Below, in pieces: positions 44,401 to 55,752 of a stretch of 64,000 nt of DNA. Location: contig NC_016134.3 of assembly GCF_000005505.3 (NCBI RefSeq), forward strand, positions 10,832,624 through 10,896,623, written 5' to 3'. Each line of letters begins with the position of its first letter. Within the stretch, counting starts at the first letter, position 1. The notes below the pieces were generated by a model that searched no databases, had not been told where the DNA came from, and worked only from the letters and a program-made list of their open reading frames with translations. The DNA is from Brachypodium distachyon (taxonomy: Eukaryota > Streptophyta > Magnoliopsida > Poales > Poaceae). The position numbers were made by a program, and so were the translations under genes.

Positions 44401-45575
44401 AGATGGGAACCTCCCGGAAGAGGAAGTGTTGGCAAGGCAAATCCAGAGAAGAGCGAAGGCATACACTATCATCAATGGTGAGCTTTACAAAAGGAGCGTC
44501 ACTAACGTCCTACAGCGATGCGTCGAACTGGAAGAAGGGCAAGAAATACTCCGGGATATCCATCAAGGAGAGTGTGGCCATCACGCATCTTCGAGAACGC
44601 TGGTGGGCAAAGCTTTCTGACATGGTTTGTACTGGCCGAGTGCACTGCAGGAAGCGGAAGACATAGTCAGGAAGTGCAACGGCTGCCAAAGATATGCTAG
44701 CAGGATTCATATGCCGGCGTCTGAGCTCAAGACTATCCCAATTACTTGGCCTTTTGCCGTTTGGTGTTTGGATATGGTGGGACCGTTCAAGCGGGCACGA
44801 GGAGGCATGACGCATATCCTAGTCATGGTTGATAATTTCACCAAATGGATTGAGATGAAGCTGATAAAAAAGTGTGACGACAAAACGACGGTGTCATTTC
44901 TGAAAGATATCATCTTGAGATATGGGTACCCGCACAGTATCATCACTGATAATGGGACGAACTTCGCGGAGAGACCTTTCGCGAGATTCTGTGCGGAGAA
45001 GAAAATCCGGCTAGATGTTGCGTCTATAGCACATCCTCAATCCAATGGGCAAGTTGAAAGAGCAAACGACATGGTGTTGAATGTTGAAAAGAAAATCCGG
45101 CTAGATGTTGCGTCTACCAGCCGACATTGAACATGACTCTCCACGAGTAACCATGTATACGGAGGCCGAGGTAAAAGAGGCCCGAGAAAATGATGTCGAC
45201 CTGCTCGAAGAAGCACGAGAATTGGCTCTATCTCAGTCGGCAATCTATCAACAACACCTAAGGCGTCATCACAGCCGCAAGGTCAGCCCGCGAGTATTCC
45301 GGGAAGGAGATCTCGTCCTCCGACTTGTGAAGCGGACAGCGGGCATGCACAAGCTATCACCTCCATGGGAAGGACCCTCCATTGTGAGCAAAGCGCTTCA
45401 CAATGATTTTTACTATCTTATAGATGCACAAGATCCCAAGGCGAACAGGATGGACCGGTCAGGCGAGGAGACTAAAAGGCCATGGAATGTAGCTTTGCTT
45501 TGTCCGTTCTACACCTATAAGCTGAGTATATGTATCGTTTTTTTTTCATTATGGTTGAATGTTTTAAGACAATGA
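41401..45575 (+). pseudogene. Pol (PR-RT-RNase H-IN) of nested gypsy element
   Basis: Protease: LIDNGSSINILYRDTML (about 41,705-41,760). A TAG at 42,292 precedes RT. RT: WRMCIDYTSLNKAC, LLSFVDAYSGFHQ, MPFGL then TGA at 42,820, and VYVDDVV at about 42,895 (catalytic box intact). RNase H after a frameshift near 43,675: LHFDGSKMKSG, NNVAEYEAL and FGDSDLVIQQ. Integrase: the zinc region is interrupted by TGA at 44,618; the core has LDMVGPF, ITDNGTNF and QVERAND. Immediately after the catalytic Glu a deletion removes the segment up to the PADIEHDSPRVTMY block, and 26 bp or more of upstream sequence is inserted at the junction. Two of the stops (42,820; 44,618) are TGA where family members have Arg, consistent with CpG decay. 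Confidence 0.88.
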
Positions 45576-46141
45576 AATTATCCGCCGAGTTCTTAAAAGG
45601 AACTCAGGGACTTCTATATCATTTAATTGCTATGTTACAATTCTCTTTTGTATGTCGACATGGCTTGGTTGCGTAATCTTATGTTAATCTAGTAGTGTGT
45701 CGGTATTGAAAAAACTCCTCTATGACTTCGCTGTTGTCCGCAACCCGGCTTCATGGCAAGGTAGAGATGGGAATAAAATAACCGAGCACATGAAAAATGA
45801 CTGCAGAAAACAAGCAAAGAGGTGATCCGAGATACATGTTATCTTAACTCGGCATTTCTTTTTAACTCGGTTATTACCGAGCGAATCCTCCGAGTTGCTT
45901 TTTTCAAAAGAGTGGTTTTATTGCTTTGCGATTCATACGTCGAACGCCGGCAAGGCAGACAAAAGAACCGAAGTCATAAAATTTCACTAAGAGAAAAACG
46001 AACTCGGGGACTCGGTCAGGAATTCAATAAGCAAAAAACTTAATTGAATTAAAAACAAGTTATCTTACAAGCAAAAGTATTCTGGGTTACATATGCACCC
46101 GGCATTCAGGGGATCTAATGTTTCTAAAAGTTATTTCTAAG
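45576..46141. other. Spacer between pol and antisense gene
   Basis: AT-rich, non-coding. The ends of pol (plus) and of the antisense gene (minus) face each other across it. Confidence 0.5.
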
Positions 46142-49100
46142 CTAAGAAGAGACAGAGGGGTTGGCGTCGGAACTCGGCGCATCCGCCGCAGCGGAAGCCG
46201 ACTCCACAGCAGCTTCTTCGTCCGCTGCTTCTTCGTCGCCGTCCGTCATCTCGGCGTCAGCTTCAGCGGTTGGGCCCTCCACAAACGTATGCACATCGGC
46301 ATACTGGATGAAGGAGTAGGCCCGCTCTTTGCGTTTCGCCACCAGCTCCGGGTCCGTGAGATAGGGGGAGCCGGCACGCATCGATTGCAGCACGTCGAGG
46401 TTGATGTCGTCGTACCATGATAGTACTAACGACAACGCCTCGTCAGCACCGATGCGCGCGGCTGACTCCCGCCAGTCGCTCAACCGGGACTCCGTCTCCA
46501 TCAAACGTTTCGCCAGATTCGGGATGTCCGTAGGAGCTTTTTCTCCCGGCCATAGTGCGTGGAAGGCCCAGATGCCGGCGTTCAGCATGTCGACGCCGAC
46601 GACTTGAGTGGCTTCACCCGGCTCGCGATGCTCACCAGGTAGTCGACCAAGTCCCATTCGAAGGGCTCCCCCGCCGCTACTGCCGGATCCCTCTTCCGGC
46701 GGGCGATCATCACAGTCTCTTGAGCATGCTTGAGAGATGTGAGGAAGAACTCTGGCAGAGACCAAAAAAGGGCAGTGAGTCTCGGCATGTTAGTGCTACT
46801 ATTCAAACAAGTAACTGAATGAGGAGGCTCAACTTACTCGTCGACATGCTGTCAATCTTGATGATGTCACGCCGGACGACCTTGAGAAGGGCGGCCTTCT
46901 CGGCATCCTCCAACTCGGTGGAGGTGGCGCGAGTCTCGAGCTCGGCAGCGAGGGCCTTGCCCTTCTTCACCTCATCCTCCAGGCGGATTTTCTCGTCGGC
47001 CTGGGAAGAGAGGGCCGAGGTGAGTTGGTTCACCTCGGTCTGGTGCGCCTCGGCCTGCGCCGCGATCTACGCCTGCAGCCGGGCAATTTCTTCCCGGTGC
47101 TGCTCGGCCAGCCGAGTCTTCTCATCTGTTTAAACGGATGTATATTACGGCGGCTAACATCTAATATAAATGGAACTTGGATTGAGGATGAAATGTTACC
47201 TTGAACCTCGGCGACACGCTTCAGCAGCTCCGCCACTTGAGCGTTGTCCCCGGCTGTGAACAAGAACAAATGTTAGTTGATGCCGAATATGGATGCTTGG
47301 ACGACGATCATATTCCGGTTAAATATGCTTACCCTGGCTCTCGCACTCAGCCTTCAACGCCTTGTGCTCCGTCTCCAGCTTCTTATACTTTGTGAACAAA
47401 GTTTTGAAGACGGCGGTGCGCTTGTTCATGCAGAGCTGCAAAAACAGCGGTTCACAAATAAGTTCACTACAACAGGAAATCAACGGGGAATAAAGGTTTG
47501 AAGTTTCTAAGCTACAGGCCGACTATTCTAAAACCCAGCCTGAATCTCGGGGAATAAGGGTTTGAAGTTTCTAAGCTTCAGGCGGACTATTCTAAAAACC
47601 GGCCTGAATCTCGGGGAATAAGGGTTTGAAGTTTTATGAGGTAAGCTTCAGGCCGACTAATTCTTACTCGCCCTAAACCTCGGGGACTAGGAGTATGGAT
47701 ACAATATTGGGAATAAGAGTTAAAGTTTCTTAAGGATTTCTGCGTACCTCTGTAGCTCGGCTCGTCTCGAACAAGGCCACTTGGGCCTGGTACATTCGCG
47801 CCGACACCAACTCCGGAATCGCTGCCAGGGGAGGCCCCACCAAAGGGCTCTGCCGCGCCGACTGCAAGGTGCTGGAATTCACCTCGTAGTGGTCGGCGTT
47901 GTTCCAGTCCATGACGGACTGGCCCAACGACACCCAGCTCTGTCCGTTGGATGTCCGGGGTTTAACCTCCTGCTGCCGGCCGGAACGGCGCGGGCCAACG
48001 GATCCTGGAGCCGTCGACCCTGCCGCGGCAGCAGGGCCCTTAGCCTTCGTGGCCCGAGCAGCAGCAGCTTGGGCATCCTCTTTCGGCCGCGACAGAGATG
48101 GAGGTGGCGTCGGAGTTGGCTGCGGCTCTTGGGGTTCCTGAGGACCCGTGGCCGGCTCTTGCGGCGTCTCGGAGGCCGGCGGCTCCGTCGTTGTTTCGAC
48201 TGCGGCCGAGGAAGGGGCTGCCTCGGCTGCAGCCTCGGTTGCCGAGACCACGGCCGTAGGAGTCTCGGACTGACCGACGACCGTGGCATCGGCGCTTGGA
48301 CCGACATCCCTTGTGGGGTATGTCGGATCCACGGTGGTCTCAAAGTTCCGCTCGCGGCCGGGTTTGAGGCCTCGGCACAGGAAGAACGAGCCACTGGAAT
48401 CTCAGACGCAATACACGTTTGAGATTGTGTGGCTGCCAAAGCCTCCCTGCAGAAATAAAATCTAGCTGTTTGCTTGGCAACAAAAGAAAAAGACCGACAT
48501 AAGCGGTCGAGGTGAGATTGGCCTTATCCGACGACCAAGGGTTTGGGCTTGGGGCCACGAGCCGCAGCCCTCTTCCGCTTCGTATTCTGTGGAAGGTCCT
48601 TCTCGGCGGCGCGCTTCTTTGAGACGGCGCGTTTCTCCCGAGTCGGCACCTCCGCAGCAGGCTCGCCTGAGTCGGCTACGTCCGGGATAGAGCAAGTATA
48701 AGTACATTGCTAACAGATATCGAAAGGATTACAAGAAGATGGTAGAGATTCTTACGTTCGGTACGGCGAGGGCCGACATGATCGATCGGCATGAAATCCT
48801 CCAAATCCGGATCTTCATGGTCGATGGTCAGGCGCGGGGCCGCGAAGCGTTTGTCCGGGGATTTCCCATCTTCATTCTCTTGACAGGCGAACCTCTGGAG
48901 AGAAAAATCAGGTGCTGCCGAGTTAATTCAAAGCAAGGCCGGTATAATCTTATGTCGTACGAGAGAAGAAGTTACATTTAAACGAAAAACTTACCGGGGG
49001 CGCCCGGTGCTTCCGGCTGAATGCCGGCATACCCCAGCTCCACTGTTCCGGCAGGCTGGTCTTTGCAATTGCTTTGACCCGGCACCGGACTTCAACCTGG

Positions 49101-49939
49101 TCAAGCCGGACTGTAGACACTCGGTTCGGGTCGAGCTGACCGCTGTAGAAGCACATTTTGTGTAGCCGGCGCTGGAGCGGGCACAGCCGCCGATACACAA
49201 ATGTCGCCAGGAGATCGTCGGCCGTCATCCCCTCCTCCTTGAGCTTGAGGATGGCGGTATGGATCTCGTTGACCTCCGGGTTGGTCTCCTTAGGGTCGAA
49301 GGACCAGTTCCTCTTCTCTTCCGGGGGACCGATTTCGAACCCCGGCAGGTTGATCTTGTCGGCCGAAGAGGATTTTTTGACATAGAAAAAGGTCTTGAGC
49401 CATTTTTTACATGACTCAAGACCCTGGATCCTCGGAAAATCCGAGTTATGGCGAGGGATGATGGTGGCGGTGCCGCATTGGGTCATCGGTTTTGGGGTGC
49501 CAGGGTTATCTTTGTCTGGGAGAACCTGTGGCCGGAACATGAAGTACCGGGACCACAGGTCGATGGATGGTCAGAGGCCGAGATAACCCTCACAGCAGGT
49601 GACGAATGCCGAGAGGGTGAGAATGGCATTCGCCGTAAGATGGTGTGGCTGGAGGCCGAAGAAATCTAGAAAAGTTCTAAATAAATCGCTAGCGGGGAGA
49701 GCAAAACCGCGCTCGAAGTGCAAGAGGAAGATGACGCACTCACCGGCTTCGAGGGTCGGCATGATTTCTCCGTCGGGAACCCGGCAATCGACCTCCTCCG
49801 GGACTCGCCGGGAGCGGCGGAGCCACTCGCTATCCGCCGGGGTCACGTCGGAGCCTTCCCAGGTGGCGCGCTCGGTGCCGGTCCTCTCCTCCTTCTGAGC
49901 AGCAGGGTCGACGGCCGGATTGCGAGAAGAAGACGCCAT
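46142..49939 (-). pseudogene. Eight-exon antisense gene of the Tat gypsy element (putative gypsy-type transposon domain)
   Basis: Minus-strand exons by near-canonical junctions: 49,939-48,995; 48,894-48,756; 48,675-about 48,530; 48,446-47,748; 47,435-47,333; 47,253-47,200; 47,125-46,838; 46,751-46,142. Exon 1 carries the domain known as 'putative gypsy type transposon' (PF04195-like): PDGEIMPTLEAGECVIFLLH, FERGFALPASDLFRTFLDFF and GLQPHHLTANAI. A TGA at 49,571-49,573 breaks it. Exon 3 is very basic (KKRAAEK, TKRKRAAARGPKPK), a possible nuclear localisation signal; its donor looks mutated (GATAAGG). Exon 4 is Pro/Ala/Thr-rich. Exons 6-7 are coiled-coil (ADEKIRLEDEVKKGKALAAE), with a TAG near 47,066. 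Exon 8 ends in an acidic tail (DGDEEAADEEAAVESASA). The role of this ORF class is unknown. Confidence 0.8.
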
Positions 49940-50700
49940 TGCAGGGAAACAGATCTAGGGTTTGGAATTTCTGTGAGGAGATGCTTGCGCGAGGCCCGAG
50001 CTAGCAAGCTAGTGCAGCGGAGACCTAGGTGGGTGCGAGTGAAGCCATGGCTGCGAGCTCAGAGGCGAGAAACCGCGGCGGCGGGGATGCTCGGAGCTAG
50101 TAGACGGTGGCGAAGTGCGCAAGGAGCAGGGGAACCGAGGAGAACGAAGGGGCGAGGAGAGCGAGGAGTGCGAAGGGTTTTCTGCCCACGCCCTCCTCCT
50201 CCTTTTATACCGAAGGCGCAGTAATGGGGTGCGCGTTTCCCGTGGCACCACCTTAGTGGCGAACGGGAAGATTGCGCACGATTTGGGCAGTTATGCTCAT
50301 CAAGGCGCACGCTCGGTTACTGCGTGGCGTGCCGCCGAGAATCCCGTGAGATCTGGAGGATAAGTGTTTGCGTGGGAACCAAAGTTCTATCCTTAATGGC
50401 TCTGTCTGCTTTACTGCTTGACGGGACGGCATGCTCGCCCCTAAAAGCGCAATGGCAGCAACTCAAGCCTTATCCTCCCGTCAGAAGTGAAGAGTACAAG
50501 TCACGGACGGCGCGTATATCAGTAGAAGTGAGTTTTCAACTGTCGGTTATGAGGAAGAAAGAATCTTGGCTGAGGGTTGGATAAACACGCGAACCCGAAG
50601 TCCCGGAATGAATTGATCTCAGCTAGGAGGACCTGGGGCTTGTCTCGGCATCCTTCTCGGCTGAACCCAAGTAGGTGTTAGTGGTATGTCTATGGGAAAC
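49940..50700. other. Antisense-gene promoter/leader and pre-LTR region
   Basis: 49,940-50,250 is GC-rich and would hold the leader and promoter of the antisense gene (TTTATACC reversed near 50,204). A purine-rich AGGAGGACCTGGGG at 50,626-50,639 may be the polypurine tract, although the LTR homology starts about 60 bp later. Confidence 0.45.
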
Positions 50701-51514
50701 TGTCGCAGCCTAGGGTCATGGCAACACAACTCTAGCCGAGATGACGGAGGCAAAGTCGGCATAGCAACGTGTGCCGGCATCGTAAAGTTAAACTAACGCT
50801 AAGCCGGCATCCCGGGCGTATGCCGGCATGATTGTCTTATCTAGTAAGTTTGCAGGATAAGGACGAGCCACTTGATCTTGGCGGTGCCGAGATCCTTCAG
50901 CGGTCTTATCCTGACCACGCGGTGCGAACTGAACCAGCGCCATCATCATCTCAGAAAAGGGGTCAGCGCCTGCGTACCGGTGTCAGATGACCACACTAGA
51001 GAAGCACCGAAATGGAATCTATGACGGAAGCCGGCAGAGGATAGATCTACCCGTTGCAGGCTGGCAGGGAAAAGTAAAGTTGTCTTGTCCCCTGCGGTAC
51101 TGCCTGGAGAGAACCAAGCCGCGTGCCCGGCGAGGCCCAAGAAAGGTGACGTTAGAGTGGGCCCGCATGTCAGTGTGACATGCCTGGCCTATAAATAGAA
51201 CCTCGCCCTTCGGTAGAAGGGAGGAGAGGAGAAAAAGAGAGTCACTTAGGCATTTAGGGTTTTCCCCTTCTTCTTCTTCCTCAAGAATACAGCTCAAGAA
51301 GCACCATTGTAGAGCTTGCCTACCTCGGCTAATACAACAAATCAGGAGTAGGAGTCTTACCTCGACAAGAGGGCTCCGAACCTGGGTAAAATCTGTGTGT
51401 TCTTGTGTGATTTGTGCGTGTTCCCCTTCACGTCCTCCCTCCTCCGGATCCTCCTTCGTCCATCGGCCCCAAGTTAAGGCATCCTATGGCATTTATCATG
51501 ACACCACCACGACA
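50701..51514 (+). repeat. 3' LTR of nested gypsy element
   Basis: Clear homology to the 5' LTR from AGGGTCATGGC onward. The first bases (TGTCGCAGCCT) differ from the 5' LTR start, so the exact boundary is 50,687-50,701. It ends CCACGACA at 51,514, with TGGGG following. A TATAAATAG box is at about 51,190. Confidence 0.9.
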
Positions 51515-51519
51515 TGGGG

Positions 51520-53864
51520 AGTAAGCGATGACCATTGCATCATTTCAGATCTAGATTTTTCTATGCAGTTATGAGAATTTTTGTACTTTTTTTTTTATCC
51601 TTTGTCATCCTGCTTCCTATCTTATTTATAATTATCTGGCTAGACTTCTGCTCCTTGAATGTTAACTTAAAAATTCTTTCCTATAGTTTAGTTGGCCATT
51701 CCTCTATTATTATGGAATGCATCAAGCTAAATTGTCACTCAACAGAGAGCATAGTTAACTTCATTGTGTTTATTTCATTAGCTGGTCCTTTCCTTTATCA
51801 ATGCTTATATTGTACTTTTTCCGTTGGAAACAAGAAAAGGAAGCATGCATGCTTCAGCAGAGAAGCAAATTCAGTACTCAACAAAAATCCATGAATGGAA
51901 GCGTATGTTTGTTTTCATGCTTAAACATTTGATTACCGTCACCGCTTCTGAATATGGTGCTGTCCTTATCTGTTTCTGATCTGAGGCATGTACATCGACC
52001 GAGGTGAGTTCTTTTATTCCTTGCTTCTGATAGTATCATGGTTGATATCTGCTTTCTATTGCTACACTGCAAGATATCCTGTAGTATTTATGCTTATACA
52101 ACTAATAGCTGCTCTGGATGTTAGAATTCCTGTAATGCTTCATGCTTAGCTTCAAAGAATTTGGTGTGTTTGGGCCTAGAGTGGTTTGATGTTTACCTGT
52201 CCTTTTTGTAGCATGGTATACCTCTTGGAGTCAGTTCCATCCATACATCTCTCCCAATTCGTACAAGCGTGCCAATATTTAGACTAAACACAAACATTTC
52301 CCCTATTTCAAGACTTATAGTCCGTATTAGATTGGCATAAGAATATAGTGTGAGAAATTACAAGAAACCTGGTGATTTCTTCTCCCAGCTCCTTTTGTTG
52401 TTTCAGTATCTAGTAGCCACCTCTGCTCGTACTACAAATATGCAAATATTCAAGTATCCAAATTCTGAACTGCAAGTCTCTCACTTATAGTCAAAATATT
52501 CAAAGCCAGAACTGCAAGTCTGCAGATTAAGCTATATAGTCATCTTTTGCACACATTTGTAAGACCATCGTGGATCGATGAACCAATATTGGCTATAGTT
52601 TCTTAATATCTCAGGTTACATACCTACAGATGATAGGGTATGTATTCAGTTTTATGACAGAAGTTGCTTGTGGTGCTATATTGAAATTAATGCTTTCTAT
52701 TTTTCCAGTGAAGTTAAAAAAACTAATCTTTGGTCCATCTTCAAAAGTTAATTAAGCCATACGGCACATAAACACAATCTCAGATTGTTTTTTTCCTATC
52801 ACGAATTCTAAAGCTGGGATATCCAGGTTACTGTTACTTGGTTGAGAATGTTGGCTTCTATGATCTTTTAAGACAATGGAAGAACTTACCTGGCTACTGT
52901 TCCATCATCAGCGGGGGTGTTGGAATTGCTCAGGGTTTTGTACTCTCTTTCTTTGTACCTGTTTTTTTATCGGTTTAGTTTAATCTTGTTTGGAGTCAAT
53001 GTTGGAGAAAAGTTATATGAACTGCAGACAACATCATACTTAATTATTTTCTTAACAAAAGTAAATCTATTCTTATTAACTGCTTGGCTCACCATCCATC
53101 AATTCATCTCAAGTCGTCACCTGTAGGTCTGGAATATGTCTGCCTCTGCCAAAGGACCCAGTGAAGCATACCGTGAGTTGCATGTACAGCCCTGTATATT
53201 GCAACGACGGGTGAATCCAAATTCATTCCAGTTGTGTACAGCTATTATTTATCCAACCATTTGCTGCAAAATTTCTTAAAGACACTACCTGGTTAAAATT
53301 AAAAAATCCAGATGGTTGACACTATTTTGTGATTGCCTTGTTTTTCCACTTATTATGCCGATTGTTGATGATTTAATTGTCGACAAACAAACCATCCATA
53401 TATGTGTATAGGTGTGCTCCTTCTTGGAAAGAAAAACACGTGTGCAATTATATCTGTTGCAACAAACATGGAGATGTATAAAGAAAGAAACTTTGATTTT
53501 TCACATTTCATGGAATTTGTAAGAAATGATCTTACCACATGTAAAGCTAAATAATGAAAGAATATTAGCTGTGTCTTTTATAAGAAGTGATTTCATGTTC
53601 ATTTGATATTCACTGGTTGAATCTAAAGCTATTTTTAAATCTGTAATCTTTTGGTACATACTGTACATTTTCCTAAATAATCGGTGTGCTTGTGTATATT
53701 TGGCTCATTTGTTATGTTTATGATTGCATCGTATAGAAAAAATCTGATGCCGTAATAAGAAAAACACAGTCATCGAAACATGATGGCTACAGGCTGCACA
53801 CTTTAGAAAAGAAAATCATTTAGCGTTCTATTCACTGGCGCGGCAAGGCGCGCTTACCCTTCTA
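51520..53864 (+). other. Helitron right part, no gene recognised
   Basis: AT-rich with intron-like composition and small exon-like islands (for example 52,880-52,920 and 53,125-53,165) but no domain I can name. It continues the captured-gene-like DNA left of the gypsy insertion and ends at the 3' hairpin and CTAG. Confidence 0.5.
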
Positions 53865-53865
53865 G

Positions 53866-54130
53866 TATAGATTGCAATACAAAGAAAATAGCTGGTTCTT
53901 CTTCAAAAGAAGAAAATAAGTCTTTACATGGGAAACACACATGCTAGTTAGTAGCTACAGATAGCGTCGTTCAATCTGCATTGTAGACTCTGTATTGTTA
54001 CTTATTTAAGTTGTAAATTGCTTGCTGTATACTTCACTACTTGTATAGATACAATGGAAGCATTTCCACAAAACAGATTGGAGTACATATAATTACTGGA
54101 CGATATCTTGATGTTCTCAATAGCCTGTCA
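53866..54130 (+). pseudogene. 3' flank of the MHX pseudogene, right of the Helitron
   Basis: TATAGATTGCAATACAAAG and following match the MHX 3' region at 15,327-15,600 (CTTCTTCAAAAGAAGAAAA; CAGATTGGAGTACATATAAT). It is the right half of the copy interrupted at 36,089. Confidence 0.9.
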
Positions 54131-54474
54131 TAATTGCTGCCTACATGGCTCAGATGCTCCTGAAAATCAATAAATGAACTTGGCAATCTGCTCGGAGATA
54201 GCACGAAGATTAAAGCGCAGGTAGTGTTTCCGTGCTTTAAGATTATATAAGGCCAGATGTAGTGTTTACCCCTCTTTGTTTTGGGCGTAGAGGAAAATGT
54301 TTCCATTGGTATGATTTGATCTTATTATGAACTTGTCAAGCTAGTTTCATCACTCATTTATGCATGTAAAAAGAATGGAATCATGAAATATATATATTTA
54401 AACTCTTTTAGCGAAGAAGAAATGTTTTAGTTCATCACGTAAAGAAAAAAGGGTATGGTGTGCTGCCAGGTGAC

Positions 54475-55510
54475 CTAGGACCCGGGAAATCCACCGCCGG
54501 TCACCAAATCCAGATTGTAAACACCCAACGGCTCTTCGGTTTCGACATAGGCGAACGTCGAGCGCACGCAGCCCAGGAAATCTTGCACAACCTCGCCATG
54601 GTCCTTGTGTCCAATCTGCGCCACCAAGCCCTGCTCCTGTGGGTGCAGCCTGGCCGCATTGCTCCCCGTCCTATGCCCATACAAGACACACTTTTGACCC
54701 AAGACAGAGTTATACGCTCCTTTATGCGTCAAAATATAGTCACCGGCAGCAAACTGCGGCAAGGCGAGCTCCCGCCTCAGCCAGCGTTCCTGCTGCCGTA
54801 GCCTATGGGTCTCCATAATGTAACCAAGGCTCCACCGTTCTCCCTCCAAAACCCACACCGTTACCGAGTCGTCGGCGACAACGGCCAGCCTCCCAAGCAC
54901 CTTTGTCAGGAAGCAGCTGGTTAAGCCCATCACGGGCAGCGGCTCAATGGGCGTGAGCGTGACGACACGTTCGTCCTTGAGGTCCATGGAAATGATCTTC
55001 ATCTCCCCGACTTCGGCCTGCGTGAGCCAGTACACCGTGCCGTCGACGTTGGCGAGGTGGCAGGGCCCGAGACGGCACCGCGTGTCGACGGCGTCGTCGG
55101 TATTAGTCGGCACGCACCGCCACGCGGCCTCCCCGTGCGTGAACACATGCAGAGTCGCATGTGATGGCGCCGCCGCCGCCGGGCGCCGTGTCGTCGCAGA
55201 GGCACACCAGACCGTTGCAGGTGTTGACGATGCCCATGGCTTTGTACCGTTTGGCCGTGCGGAAGCCCATCTTCCGCCATAGCTCCCTGGTTTGCCCCGG
55301 CGGCGACTGGAGGTCGACGACGTACGTGGAGCCGTCGGTGGTGACGACGATGGACTTGGTGCGGGGGCGCATGTCCGTGGCCGCGCGCGTGTCGATGGTG
55401 TCGCGCCATTGCCGGCAGACTTGGCGGAAGCGGCGGCGGGCGTTGGGCGGAAGGCGCCGCAAGATCTCCACGAAGACGTCGGTGGGGAAGTCCCAACAGC
55501 TGCTATCCAT
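54475..55510 (-). pseudogene. F-box gene copy C, frameshifted in the middle
   Basis: The ATG at 55,510 opens MDSSCWDFPTDVFVEILRRL with a complete F-box (PPNARRRFRQVCRQWRDT), followed by VNTCNGLVCLCDDTAP. This frame stops at 55,103. The C-terminal half is in another frame: TLHVFTHGEAAWRCVPTN, GTVYWLTQAEVGEMKI, TVWVLEGERW and FAYVETEEPLGVYN, ending at 54,475. The switch falls near 55,160-55,185, where about 60 residues usually present between the NGLVCLCDD and LHVFTHGEA blocks also appear to be missing. A deletion probably caused the shift. It is the most complete of three copies and would act in SCF ubiquitin ligase if intact. It lies downstream of the MHX tail, as copy A does. Confidence 0.8.
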
Positions 55511-55700
55511 TGTAAACGGAATCCCTTCGATCTGTGGGGATCGGTTGCCAATTTAAGGTTCCGTTTGTACATGACTTTGGGCCGGCCTATACGTGTTTGC
55601 TTCGGACCTGGTATTCTGCTAACGTGGTGTCGACATGGGCCGAAGATGGCCTAGTGGTCGGCCAGGTGGGACAGGGAGCCCAGATGGCCCAGATATGACC

Positions 55701-55752
55701 GCCGAGGACAACTATTTTGTTTTCTTTTTGACAGCACTGCCGAGGACAACTA
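55701..55752 (-). mobile_element. Micro-insertion with T-rich tract
   Basis: A 24 nt insert (55,715-55,738; TTTTGTTTTC... ending GACAGCACT) lies between perfect 14 nt repeats GCCGAGGACAACTA. The paralogous sites upstream of copies A and B lack it. Confidence 0.7.

Larger units (their letters stand above)
38138..51514 (+). mobile_element. Complete Ty3/gypsy element, Tat lineage, with antisense gene
   Basis: 13,377 bp flanked by perfect 5 bp duplications TGGGG (38,133-38,137 and 51,515-51,519). Order: 5' LTR, primer-binding site, gag, PR, RT, RNase H, IN on plus, then a multi-exon antisense gene on minus, then 3' LTR. By hand count the LTRs differ at about 41 of 800 aligned positions plus small indels. 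At the grass rate often used for LTRs (1.3e-8 per site per year) this corresponds to roughly 2 million years. The coding region has at least five in-frame stops and two frameshifts. It is inserted in the Helitron. Confidence 0.95.
36090..53865 (+). mobile_element. Non-autonomous Helitron carrying a nested gypsy element
   Basis: The 5' end is TCATTTACCCTATG at 36,090. The 3' end has the GC hairpin GGCGCGGCAAGGCGCGC followed by TTACCCTTCTAG at 53,865, the canonical CTAG end with hairpin about 10 nt upstream. It sits between A (36,089) and T (53,866) with no target duplication, as Helitrons do. Joining the flanks gives GGAGTAATATAGATTGC, exactly the intact MHX sequence at about 15,320, so the ends are proven by the paralogous empty site. 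The total is 17,776 bp. Without the gypsy insertion it is about 4.4 kb. No Rep/helicase is visible. Confidence 0.92.

Noticed and set aside
47781..48422. Plus-strand 213-codon frame in the nested gypsy
   Set aside because: It is the complement of exon 4 of the antisense gene, whose splice sites and coding features are on the minus strand.
54475..55572. A single 365-codon open frame covering the F-box copy C locus
   Set aside because: Only its C-terminal two thirds match the F-box gene family. The first part is a frame shadow of the real F-box frame that starts at 55,510, so the gene is frameshifted and not intact.
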